From the NCBI GenBank assembly GCA_036245805.1, contig BTRK01000005.1:42891216-42955215 (forward strand): a DNA stretch of 64,000 nt. The letters are read 5' to 3'. Origin of the DNA: Pristionchus mayeri (lineage: Eukaryota > Nematoda > Chromadorea > Rhabditida > Neodiplogasteridae). A program made the translations under genes and the position numbers. The notes below the pieces were generated by a model. It was not told the origin of the DNA. It worked only from the letters and a program-made list of their open reading frames with translations, and made no database searches. Below are positions 24,819-35,458 of the stretch, piece after piece; position 1 is the first letter of the stretch; every line of letters starts with the position of its first letter.

Positions 24819-25354
24819 TTTATAAAATATTAATCAATATATTGCGGCTGAAAGCATGAATTGACACCAGGTCGGATGAGAACTAAGAAATCATGCCGCC
24901 TTTGTATATCATGACGTCATGTTCTCATCCGACATAGTGCACACGAATTGGATGCAACCATTTGATCTGTTCAACCTAACACAACCGGTTGTAATAAGAC
25001 TTCAACCAACTGAATTCGACGAGATGACGAACAAGGAAGAATCGAAATACATTTCGAGTTTAAAAATTCCATCACTGCATTCGCGCACGATTTTTGCGAG
25101 TTTCAAACCAACTCGCACACCCATGAAACTTGTGCTTCGCGAAATCATAAATAGGCCTTGGCTTATCAGGAAAGAAATGCACGGACAGCTTTAGAGCATC
25201 AATAAAACAATTCAAAATAATTAAGTGGTAACTAGCAAAAGCAGCTTTTAAAAATGAGCTCACCTCTGGAAGAAGTTGTTCTCGTTGACGGACGATGCGA
25301 GCACTCCCTCGTTAGGACGAAGTGTCAGCTCTACAGAAGTCGGACAAATATCGA

Positions 25355-27632
25355 TTTATGAGCCCGTTCGCGTAAGAGTCGAACAAAATCTTGAAGGGCC
25401 TGGCACATCAAATTTTCGAAAATTTGCCTAAGGGGTTTTCGAGGGTGCTGATCATCATGATCAACTTCATTTTGCACGATCTCGATCAGTTGAGCCAGGC
25501 TGCATGTAGGCTGCATCTATAGTTATGTCCATATCTCGGCAACCGTTTTATGAAACTATTTGTGATTTTCACATCTGATAGATATGACCCTAACTATGTT
25601 TTAGAAATAAAATATTCATATTTTACTATGCGACAATCTCATGAAATCGACGTTCTCGAATATAAGGCAAAACTTAAAACCGAGAACTGCATGGTAAGAT
25701 GCTTCTTGGATCATTTTATATATGCTATGTTGGGTATTTGAGCTAATCACATTTTTGCTATAAGTGGTTTTCAGGTGTAATTTTCATCTCTGCAAAGAGA
25801 GTCTTGCGCTTTCGATGTGTTTTCGAGTTAAGTTTCAACTTCGATTAATATAGTTTTCCCAAACACCTTGCCCCTGAGAAGAAACATATCAATTGAAGTA
25901 AAAAAACTTAACCGGAAAACACATCGAAAGTACAAGACTCTCTTGGCAGAGATGAAAATGACACCAGAAAACGACTTGCAGCAAAAAAGTGATTAGCTCA
26001 AACACCCAATATAGCATACGAAAAATGATCCCCAGAACACGACGCATCTTACGAGAGACTATCTGAGTGAATGACATTTTTGTGTAGATGCTTGGCAATA
26101 GGCCAAAAATCGAAATCCTCCTAAATGTGCATACATGTAGTACTTGGTGAGTATAGCTCAGGCGTGGATTATTTAGTGTTCTAGATCACTCATTGAGAAG
26201 TGCGCCGCACTTTAGTCCGAAAACGTTAATTTTCGAACTTTGCCATTTCGCTATCGACCCGAACGGTTAATACCTCTAAAAATCCAGAATATTCAAGTGA
26301 TCACACCTACCAAGTTTCATAAAAATTCGATAGAAACTCTTTCTAAAACAATGAAAATTCGTTATATTTTGGGTTTTATCGAATTTTCTCGCATTCAACT
26401 GGGAGGAAATGGACCATGTTCTTTCATTGTATTTGGAGCTCAGGTTACTAACTAGCCATACGCGCAAAATAATTAAAATTAAAAAGATAAGTTTAGGAGA
26501 AATCGACAAACAACGGCCGGCAACTTGAAATAAAGTCAGTTTGTAATAAGGACCTGCCTACCGTAACCTAGAACAGAACTGTAGGACAGGTGTTCTAGAA
26601 TTACCCTACAGGGAGTACTGGATGAGGCAAATCCACCAGAACCAATTGAATTTCGAATGGCATCCTCGCGCGCCAGCGCGCTGATGTTGAAAAGCTACCG
26701 TAATTTCTCGAAATTATTTAACATCAGCGCTCTCGCGCAAGCGGAAGCATTTCGAAATTCAATTGGTTCTGGGGGATTTACCTCATCGAGTACTCCCTGT
26801 AGGATAACTCTAGAACACCTGCCCTCCAGTTCTGTTTTCGGTTATGGTAGGCAGGACCTTATTACAAACTTACTTTATTTTAAGTTGCCGTCCGTTGTTT
26901 GTCGATTTCTCCTCAACTTATTTTTTAATTTTAATTATTTTGCGCATATGGCTAGTTAGTATCCTGAGTTACAAATACAATGAAAGAAAATGGTCCATTT
27001 CCTCCCACTTGCATGCGAGAAAATTCGATATCACCCAAAATATATCGATTTTTAATTGTTTTACAAAGAGTTTTTATCCAATTGTTATGAAACTTGACAG
27101 ATGTGATCACTTGAATATTCTGCATTTTTAGATGTATTAACTGTGTTTTCGGACTAAAGTGTGGCGCACTTCTCAATGAGTGATCTAGAACACTAAATAA
27201 GCCACGCCTGAGCTATACTCACCAAGTACTACATGTATGCACATTTAGGAGGATTTCGATTTTTGGCCTATTGCCAAGCATGTATTCATTGTCTCAGATA
27301 GTCTCTCTTACAATGCAGTGCTCGGTTTTAAGTTTTTCCTTATATTCGAGAACGTCGATTTCATGAGATTGTCGCATAGTAAAATATGAATTTTATTTCT
27401 AAAACATAGTTATTGTCATATAAGATGTGAAAATCACAAATAGTTTCATAAAACGGTTGCCGAGATATGGGCATAAGTATAGATGCAGCCTACATGCAGC
27501 CTGGCTCAACCGATCCAGATGGTGCAAAATGAAGTTGATCATGATGATCAGCACCCTCGAAAACCCCTTTATGCAAATTTTCGAAAATTGGATGCGCCAA
27601 GGTTTGTCCGACTCTTACGCGAACGGGCTCTT
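25355..27632. mobile_element. 2.3-kb foldback with nested hairpin
   Basis: The outer ends GAGCCCGTTCGCGTAAGAGTC (25358) and its complement (near 27630) start arms that pair through 26690, where the turn contains TTTCGA...CGCGCGCCAGCGCGCTGATGTT and its imperfect complement. The left arm is longer because a separate hairpin element (25694-26052) is inserted in it. Central parts are shared with the foldback at 60855-62098. Mirrored at 51925-54202. No transposase frame. Confidence 0.85.
25694..26052. mobile_element. Hairpin element nested in a foldback arm
   Basis: Starts TAAGATGC and ends GCATCTTA, with arms complementary around an axis near 25873. The opposite arm of the host foldback (27320-27330) supplies the empty site, where CATTGTAAGAGAG is uninterrupted. 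Mirrored at 53505-53863. Confidence 0.8.
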
Positions 27633-28160
27633 ATCTACAAAGCCACCATAATCTTCTAATGTATCTAAATTTTTCAAATGTGTCAGAACATATTTCAAAT
27701 CATAAAGTTACAGCAGAACTTCAGGGAAACTCTGAATCCACACAGAGAAATTCAGCCCCATCTCATCGGGGTTTCGAACAATCTTAATAATCCCCACACA
27801 CGAATGACAGTCAATACATGAGCATGAACATGAGGCTATCCGCTTTACCATTTAAAAATCAGCGATATTCGAATCTGTAACAATTAGAACATCAGAGTTT
27901 CGAGAGTCTTACTTCAGCATGAACGCTCTATGCGATTCAATGAGCAGATAGTACTTTCGCAAAATAACCATTATGATTCTAACGTCAACTCCACTACTTT
28001 TAAGTTGTGATTCATTAAAATGTGATGGTCGAAAAGATGTTCGATTATAAGAAATTTATAATCCGTAAAATAATCCTTCTAGCTTTCTATAGTTATGTTC
28101 GAATATTTTCATATATGCCCATTGTATTCTTATAATCTCCCGTATACATTTCTACCTTAC

Positions 28161-30086
28161 TCCATTCACCAGATTCGATCCTCGGGTGCCGAAGTTGACG
28201 GTATCTGTGATCTTCTTTTCAGTGTATCCCCTCCATTCGCCTGCGGCGAATGCATCCCTCTCTATTGTATCTTTTTCTAGAAATAGATGTACACCGTTCC
28301 TCTCTTTGTAATGTGAATAAAGTGTTCTGCATCGCGCCCTGTCGTGTACCGTGCCATATCTCCACCACCCTACATGGTTTGGCAAGGAACGAATCCTTGG
28401 CAGTCTCTCGATGCAACGATGAAAAGAGGCATCTCGGAAGAGAGACGATATGTCACAAGAACTTGTCGGAATTGAAATAGTATGACGTTTCGGAAGTCCC
28501 ATAATGATCGAGTATTTATCTAGTGAAACAAACCGATACTATCAAAATCGCCGAGATAAAATCCAGTGACTCATATCCCATAGTCGCAGCGTCAATCCCC
28601 CATGCCAATACCGACAAACTTTCGATATTTTGTGTTTGACGACTACAAATAGGCAATCAAAAAATTTCGGTCTATGACTCTCTCAATAGTAATTCTTTAT
28701 CTATCCCAACGGTGCTGCCTGTGCCATCAACATTGCTAACAATGAAGACGATTTAACTGAACAAAAGTATCTTCAGTGGAGAATTATGACTGCACTAATG
28801 CTCTATCAGGCTGACCTAGCAGATTGAGTCAATTTCTTGGCGTCAGGCAGACGAACAAAACACTACAATGAAAGGTGGAATGGAAAGGTGGGTCAAAGCG
28901 GTCAGCTGAAAACAATCTCTATGTGTTTGTCCTTTTAACCAATCCTACTATATTTGGCGAACTCGTCCTTGATAAGCAATGTATTCATGCCGGACTCCAC
29001 ATCCGCCATCAAATGCCGCAATGGTGAAACACTACACTAGACAATCGATGAACTAACGGATCATAAGGCAGAAGTATGACCGTGCTGCATGGTTTGCACC
29101 GCACACTGCAGTACCTCGAACTACAGCACACCACCTGCACCCTACCTTTCCCTGAATAGGAACCATTCCTTGCTCTACAGTGCCCAAAACACACCTTCTG
29201 CCGAACCTTGAACCACTCCCTCCTGCGCTGAGAAAGTCTTCGATGTGCACAATTATTGTTTGTTTTATGTCTAGAGCCAAGCATGCAAGTGCAGCTGAAC
29301 CGAAATGCATATCTCACATTCGCAGCGACAATCCTCCAAATAAATATTTGAGCAAAGTTAGATTTGTGCACAATAATAAATAGTTGTTAGCTTTAGAGTA
29401 GTCGCTAACAATTAACATAACAATATTAAATATTCACTAAATACACCGGCGATGTGTACTCCATCGACGTTTCTGACAAAGTGGTCGCTGGGGCCGATCT
29501 GGTAGTGGCGCAGCGTCTCAGTCACAATCAGATGACCTCCAAGGGAAGACGGGATTATTTATATATACAGAAAAAAAATCAAGAATCATCTTTCAATTAT
29601 TTGTTGAGTCAAAATTTCAAAGATGATGCTTGATGCCAAAATACCCGGTGCATCGGAGCCGCTTCCATGGGATACTAATCTGAACGCGCTGTTATGTTAA
29701 TTATTTCCAGAGACTTATTTGCCAAAAAATAATATTACACAGCAATCGCAGTGATGTGGTTGTAAGAACTGTGAAAGGTCGCCTTCAAGAATTGATGACG
29801 TAATTTCCAACTTACAACTTGTTAGGGAGCTTTTATGAAATCGTTGCTTATTTGAGAGGTTAGCCATTCCGGCCTGTGAAATTGATGGTTCATTAAGAAT
29901 TCAATATCGGGCTAAGTATTGAAGCAACAATGGTTCATCCATCATGGTCGGTAAAAATATAATCCCTCCCCTCTCCACTCACTCACATCCCAGAACTCCA
30001 ACATATTGGAGGGGTTGATGCCGAATTCGATTGGGGACGTTGGTGGAGAGAGTGACGAAGTGATTCGCCACGTCGGCAGATGAGAC
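28161..30086 (-). pseudogene. Shuffled GPI fragments (left-arm copy)
   Basis: Mirror image of 49503-51396, described there. From high to low coordinates: 30086-29985 (ADVANHFVTLSTN and EFGINPSNMLEFWD), 29540-29450 (VTETLRHYQIGPSDHFVRN), 29117-29012 (LLPYDPLVHRLSSVVFHHCG) and 28355-28161 (AAGEWRGYTEKKITDTVNFG). All are conserved GPI blocks but not in GPI order, so this is not one collinear gene. A 32-bp block near 29315-29350 is missing from the right arm. Confidence 0.72.
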
Positions 30087-30289
30087 GCCCTGAGAGATAT
30101 GATGAATACATAGACTTTTTCACACGACAAATCGAATCATTGCGAAAAACAAATTACGCAAAACTGATAGTATATTTACGCAAACGCAACATGGTGACCA
30201 AATATGTATGGTGGTGACCAAATAAATATTAAAAACTTTAACGAATTGAATTACGATAAGTGAAACAAGACTCGAGGATCTAGAGAATG

Positions 30290-30400
30290 ACGCGAAGGAG
30301 AATTAATGCAACATGCGGAGAACACCAGACACCAGGTGAAGTCAGGCTGTAGAGATAATTTATCAAAACTAGTCAAGTAGGGTGAGTCAATATCTTGCTT
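30290..30400 (+). repeat. Recurrent exon-like module
   Basis: Reads ENTRHQVKSGCRDNLSKLVK then a stop. Another copy of the KSGCT-LIEQ block. Mirrored on the minus strand at 49189-49299. Confidence 0.35.
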
Positions 30401-30539
30401 GACAGCCATACGAAAACAATATAACGTGGTTTATGAAAGACAAAAAAACATAATTTCGGGTTTCCAATGACTAGCTGAAATTTGAATTAGCTTTGGATTA
30501 CAGTGACTTTTTAAAAATGATCGATGAAAATATATATTA

Positions 30540-31597
30540 CACGGTGGCTGATAAATATTGCGCCACTTTTCTTGTTTCTCAATTTCCATTCTCTGTAGGC
30601 ACCATTGCATCAAATTTGGTAACTATGTTGGTAAGGGACAAAAGTTATTAGCCTATAAATATTATCTGGATTGTTCAAGTATTTCAAGAGTTATCACTTC
30701 TGAAATATTTTGTTTTGGAATTGGGACTTTTCTGGGCACATAAACGTATCTGATAGTTTATGCCGCCTTACAGCAAGGAATTACATACAGGACTCTTCCA
30801 TTTATTCCTAATAAGAACAACCATTTACACGTATAAATATGTGATCTATTATATTATGAGACTCGGAACTTTCTCAGAAATGCTTTAAAATTATTTCATT
30901 ATGAACGGCTCTCTATAAAAAATAATAATATTTCGAAGCCGCATTCTTCGAACACATTAGCTATTGGAATTGTTCTATTTTATGCATGATACTCCATCAT
31001 TCTTTATTGTGAAAATGCATTCCATTTGGTTGGGCATATTGATTCGGAACCAGAATAAGTTGCGAAATGCTGCGAAGCGCCGCTTTTAGCGATATTTTGA
31101 GGTGCCTACTTCTACCATTAATTCAATGTTTACATTCAATTTGATGCAACAATATTTCATAACTCGACTCTGTTAATAGCTATGCAACATTATACGGCGG
31201 TATCAACATTCAGAATAAGAAATTCCGAAAAGTGAGTTTTTTGCATATGCGTGACTGAAAGTCATCAAATTTATCTCTCGTTGTTTTCAGAGACCCTATA
31301 TCGCATTTGACAAGATTATCGCTTAGTGGAAGGGTTACTCTTCATATTCACCTCGGTTGCAATTTCGATGGACATTGAGATCATTTTATATATCGAAAAA
31401 TGTGAACGGCGCATTGAGTAAAAATGTAGACTACTTTTTGCCTCCATGCTAAGAGGTCAGTCGATACCATGAAGCCTGCGTCTAGTAATTGTTTTGCACG
31501 GTACTGATATATATTTAAACGCAATATGATAATTATCATTTTATTTGTTTGCGAGATATTATTCAAAAGGTGGACGCAATATTTATCAGCCACCCTG
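30540..31597. mobile_element. 1,058-bp non-autonomous TIR element, TA target
   Basis: TIRs CACGGTGGCTGATAAATATT (left) and CAGGGTGGCTGATAAATATT (right, complement) continue as GCG. TA flanks both ends (30538-30539, 31598-31599). No transposase frame is visible. TA duplication and TIR style suggest Tc1/mariner-related mobilisation. Mirrored at 47992-49049. Confidence 0.8.
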
Positions 31598-31663
31598 TAA
31601 ACCAATTATGCAATCATAATCCTCATTGCCGAATTTGCCTCTCTCAACTAGCCGAATGTCTAT

Positions 31664-31724
31664 CTCCTTTCGCCACATCTTTACTGCACTCACATTATCC
31701 GCCGAGTCGTAGATTGACTCTACA
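31664..31724 (-). pseudogene. UBC7-like exon 4b remnant (left arm)
   Basis: Reads DSADNVSAVKMWRKE on the minus strand, matching EPNDESTANVSAAKMWRE at 22286-22234 and the UBC7 family's SPANVDAAKMWRE. The rest of the UBC gene is not adjacent; the Harbinger element begins about 370 bases away at 32096. Mirrored at 47865-47925. Confidence 0.55.
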
Positions 31725-32340
31725 TCAAATCAAATTGAAACATGAAAAATGCTAGGGCTGGGGTACTATCGCAATTATCAATTCACTAAGTAACACCGAT
31801 GCAAAAACAATGTTCATGCAGCGACTTCAGCATTGAATACATCGTGGATAAATATGAATTATTCTTGAACTCAAGAATCAAGCACACATAATATTGCAAA
31901 TGCAGTGAACACTCCATTAAGCGACTACGCTGTAACCGCGAAATTCCTGGAGCTTCAAAAACCAATTGTAAACGAACAGACTTCATCGCCTCTTAATCGC
32001 CAATTATACCGTGCTTTCTCTGTATCACCTCTCCACCGTGCCCTTCAACTACCGTACCACTCATATCCGCTTTATATCCCTTCTCTAATGCGATGTTAAA
32101 AATCGCGCAAAGATCGGATCTTTGTCGAAAAGGGTGTTAAAAAAATTTGCAAAGATCGGATCTTTGTAACGAGTGGCATTTTATCCTACACGGAATACCC
32201 TGACGAATTGCTCTGGGTTACTGTAGATCTGGCCATTGAAGGCCGCCAGCTTCCGAGGCGATCTTTATCGATTTCCTTTGTTTCTTTCTCCTTTTCCGCG
32301 AAAATTTTAGGACAAGTGCTGCCCCCATTTTGATTGCCGG

Positions 32341-32935
32341 AATCATGTCCTTCTCGGTTTTACGCAACCCTGGCATGCTTCCCCTTGTGCCAACTAGCTA
32401 TTGCGTATAAATTACGTGGGTATCTACCAAATATCACGCGTGTTGCAGCACTCACGCGTGCTTCCGACGTGCGGAGAACCTTCTGCGAGGTCGTCAGCGG
32501 CTTCTCGTCGAGGAGCAAGCGGTGAGTACTCACTTATTTCCATCCTTTATATTTTTCTTTATTAAAATACTGTAAATATCGATGTCCTTCTCGGTTTTAC
32601 GCAACCCTGGCATGCTTCCCCTTGTGCCAACTAGCTATTGCGTATAAATTACGTGGGTATCTACCAAATATCACGCGTGTTGCAGCACTCACGCGTGCTT
32701 CCGACGTGCGGAGAACCTTCTGCGAGGTCGTCAGCGGCTTCTCGTCGAGGAGCAAGCGATGAGTACTCACTTATTTCCATCCTTTATATTTTTCTTTATT
32801 AAAATACTGTAAATATCGATGTCCTTCTCGGTTTTACGCATCCCTGGCATGCTTCCCCTTGTGCCAACTAGCTATTGCGTATAAATTACGTGGGTATCTA
32901 CCAAATATCACGCGTGTTGCAGTCATGAGTGCCAG
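32341..32935. repeat. 237-bp tandem repeat in Harbinger 5' region
   Basis: The block beginning TGTCCTTCTCGGTTTTACGC recurs at 32345, 32583 and 32820. Each full copy contains TATTGCGTATAAATTACGTG, a conserved upstream segment and a GTGAGTACT donor-like site, so it may hold the promoter and a non-coding first exon of the MADF gene. The right arm has one copy fewer (46905-47245). Confidence 0.85.
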
Positions 32936-33383
32936 AAAAACCGCTCATACATCGGAGGAAGGAGAAGATAATGGACTCGAAGTTCAACTAATTGGTGGTG
33001 TAAGTACTGACTTATTGCACTTTAAAAAAATGTTTGTTAATATCTTTGAACGCTCTATTTATACGATTTAAATAAATATTTTGAATTATGACACTTTTTT
33101 TCAGTGGAGGGACATTCCCGATGAGGTAATGAAGAAATTGATCGAGGAAATCGAAGTGACGGAGTGTTTATGGAAGAAGTCTAACGCTCTTTACAAGAAT
33201 GTGGCAGTGAAGGAGCGAATATGGAGGGAGTTGGAGGATCAGTTCGGCATAGAAAGTGAGTTGCGTTATTTTATAAGCTTAGTTGAATAACTCTGGCACT
33301 CTTTAGAAATATATAGCGAATATAATCTCTTAGAGTTGGTGAACTGTCGATAGTCCCTTTACTGACCACGTTTAAAGAATCGT

Positions 33384-33460
33384 TGGGTGGGAATCGAATC
33401 TGCATCATCTGATCGCTTTGGCAGCTGATATATCGCTGAGCTATGCTGTTTTCTACCCTC
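33384..33460 (-). repeat. tRNA-derived sequence in an intron
   Basis: Read on minus, about 77 bases contain an A-box-like TAGCTCAGCGATATATCAG and a B-box-like GATTCGATTCC at normal spacing, ending CCCACCC opposite a starting GGGTAG. The anticodon arm does not fold well, so it is a tRNA pseudogene or SINE head, not a confident tRNA. It sits in intron 2 of the MADF gene and is mirrored at 45877-45953. Confidence 0.45.
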
Positions 33461-34328
33461 TAGCGCTATGATCTTTGGAGGGTTGGCTAGGTCTATGACA
33501 GCGTCAAAAGTTCAAATTTGCTGACACTCCTTCTTTAAGCCGTAATCCACATGTAATGTCGTGTTATACGTAGCACCACTAATAACTTCGTTGATTTATG
33601 CATATTGGCGCATTCTTCAGGGGGCGTTGCTGCGAGCACTCTAAAGAGGCTGAAGCAAGCATTTGCTGCTTCAACCTCAAAAGATGACCTCCCGTCGGGA
33701 TCTGCTTGCCCATCTCCCAGAAGGAAGAAGGAATTCAAGTTCAAGGATAATCTTATGTTTCTGAAGAGTGTCGTACCTCAAACTAAGTGAGCATTTTGGA
33801 GTCATTCCTGGACGCATAAATTTAGATAATCACTTGTTATATTTCCAGCAAGCGGAAGTCGTCTACAGTTGCACAGCAGGACCAAGAAGATTGGGGAAGT
33901 TCCGATGAAGAAGTTGTCGGAATTCCAATCAAGAAAGAATTGAGTGAAGGAACAAAAAAAACGCGTGAGATTTTTTTTGTACAGTTTGTTTTGTTCTTTA
34001 GAAGGAATATTACAAATAAAGATAATCAGCATGCGATTTCTATTATTAGGGCGATCAATTATTTTGCAGTTACACACATCGGACCAATCATAGCCAAGGA
34101 GGGAGGAGAGCCTCTCGTAAAAACAAGCAGGATGAAGAAGCAGAAGAAGGATTCAAGTATCGAAGACCTGCTAAGTGAGAATTCCCATCAGATTGAAAGT
34201 GTAATGACATTGATTAGAAATAAGGAATCTTCATCATCCTCTCACACCGATATACATTCTAAACTAGATCAATGTTTATCTAGGATTCCTTCTAGATTCA
34301 TCGATGATTTTAAACTTGATGTTTATGC

Positions 34329-34455
34329 ACTCTCCTCTCGCCTCTCACTCTCCTCTCGCCTCTCACTCTCCTCTCGCCTCTCACTCTCCTCTCGCCTCTC
34401 ACTCTCCTCTCGCCTCTCACTCTCCTCTCGCCTCTCTCTCCTCTCGCCTCTCGTT
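34329..34455 (+). repeat. 18-bp tandem repeat at LINE 5' end
   Basis: About seven copies of ACTCTCCTCTCGCCTCTC form the first 125 bases of the element, followed by C/T-rich leader with initiator-like pyrimidine tracts to about 34700. Tandem 5' monomers act as promoters in some LINE families; here this is inference from position. Confidence 0.85.
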
Positions 34456-34702
34456 GCGATAGGACGCGCGCTTTTCTCTCTATCATTTAGCGCTAATTAC
34501 GGCTTATTAGCCTCTCTTCCTTCCGTCCTTCCTAATTCAAGCTTCTGACTCCCCCTACCTAGTGTATTCTACCCATTTTCATGCATTAATTCCCCTTAAT
34601 TAGCTCATAATTGTGTAACGTCTTATTTCCCGCCTCTTCCTCTCGTTTTCTCTCGCCCCTCTCCATCCCCTATACTCTCTCGCTCTCCCCCCTCTAGCTC
34701 AC

Positions 34703-35458
34703 GTGCACTCTCTCGGTACCATGTCCACCCCCACCCCCATCCTCTCCCTCCTCTCCACTCCCATCCCCCCTTTCCCCCTCCCCAACTCCGACGGTCGCAA
34801 GCGCCGCGCCACCCAGTCGGAGGAGGATTTCCGTGCTGCAGCCAAGACCCAGCTGGAGGCCGTCACCGACAAGCTGAGGGCATACCTCGACACGGAGTCT
34901 GAGCGTGCCTCTGACCCCCTCTACGTGGCTCTCGAGGCTTGTATTGAGGTGCTGTCGAATACTCTCGAGAGGCACCTGCAACCCTCCGAGAGTCCTGTGG
35001 AGGCGGAGAAGAGGGCACGCTCGATTGTGGTTGAGAACTTGGCTGAGTCGACTCATTCCCTCCCCAGTCAAAGAGTCGAGGCCGACTACGCCCACGTCAC
35101 TCGCTTCCTCGATCTCACCGGAATCGAAGTCCGTCCGGACACGGTCTTCCGGATGGGAGAGAGGAAGGAGGGACGACCCCGTCCTCTCAAGATCCTCCTT
35201 CCCCGCACCTCCTCGCAGAAGCTCCTTCTCACTCGCAGCAAGAAGATCACGGACCAGCGCGAGTACTCCTCACTGCGAATTCGCCCCTCCCTCTCAGAGA
35301 AGGAGAGGCATACGCAGTACGAGTTGAGGGAGAAGAAGCGCAAGTTGATTGAGGAAGGTAAGGGCATTTGGGTGATCTACGCTGGAGTTCTCATGAAGAA
35401 GGAAGAGGTACAGGCATTCAAGGCGAAGACAGCTAGCAAGGAGATGAAGGGAAACTAG
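34703..35458 (+). CDS. LINE ORF1 protein (251 aa)
   Basis: Probable nucleic-acid chaperone/coat protein of the retrotransposon particle. The N-terminus is proline-rich (about residues 1-28). Residues 30-125 are acidic, helical and likely to self-associate. Residues 128-235 hold an ORF1 RNA-binding-like block (TRFLDLTGIEVRPDTVFRMG, then RPLKILLP, then RKKLIEEGKGIWV-like Lys/Arg-rich end). No CCHC zinc knuckle is seen. A second in-frame ATG at 34721 has a better context (ACCATGT) and could be the real start. The stop TAG at 35456-35458 is immediately preceded by the slippery heptamer GGGAAAC. Confidence 0.8.
   Translation: MHSLGTMSTPTPILSLLSTPIPPFPLPNSDGRKRRATQSEEDFRAAAKTQLEAVTDKLRAYLDTESERASDPLYVALEACIEVLSNTLERHLQPSESPVEAEKRARSIVVENLAESTHSLPSQRVEADYAHVTRFLDLTGIEVRPDTVFRMGERKEGRPRPLKILLPRTSSQKLLLTRSKKITDQREYSSLRIRPSLSEKERHTQYELREKKRKLIEEGKGIWVIYAGVLMKKEEVQAFKAKTASKEMKGN

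Larger units (their letters stand above)
22234..25332 (-). pseudogene. UBC7/UBE2G-like ubiquitin-conjugating enzyme, fragmentary gene copy
   Basis: Minus-strand exons occur in natural order. Exon 1 at 25332-25264 reads LRPNEGVLASSVNENNFFQ before a GTGAGC donor. An exon 3 piece at 24397-24337 reads DVRVFTSILHATGDDRKD (family: GDVCISILHEPGEDK), with the active-site Cys not preserved. Exon 4a at 22665-22607 reads WSPVHSVEKILLSVVSMLA; it is duplicated in worse form at 23135-22984. Exon 4b at 22286-22234 reads EPNDESTANVSAAKMWRE. Splicing 4a to 4b across GT-AG keeps frame, giving the family's SMLADPN junction. These enzymes (E2s) pass ubiquitin to substrates, UBC7 in ER-associated degradation. Loss of the Cys exon and duplicated 4a argue for a pseudogene. 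The palindrome edge at 23385 cuts through it. Confidence 0.65.

Noticed and set aside
33384..33460. Functional tRNA gene
   Set aside because: A- and B-box-like motifs are present, but the anticodon arm and part of the T stem do not pair; kept only as a tRNA-derived sequence.
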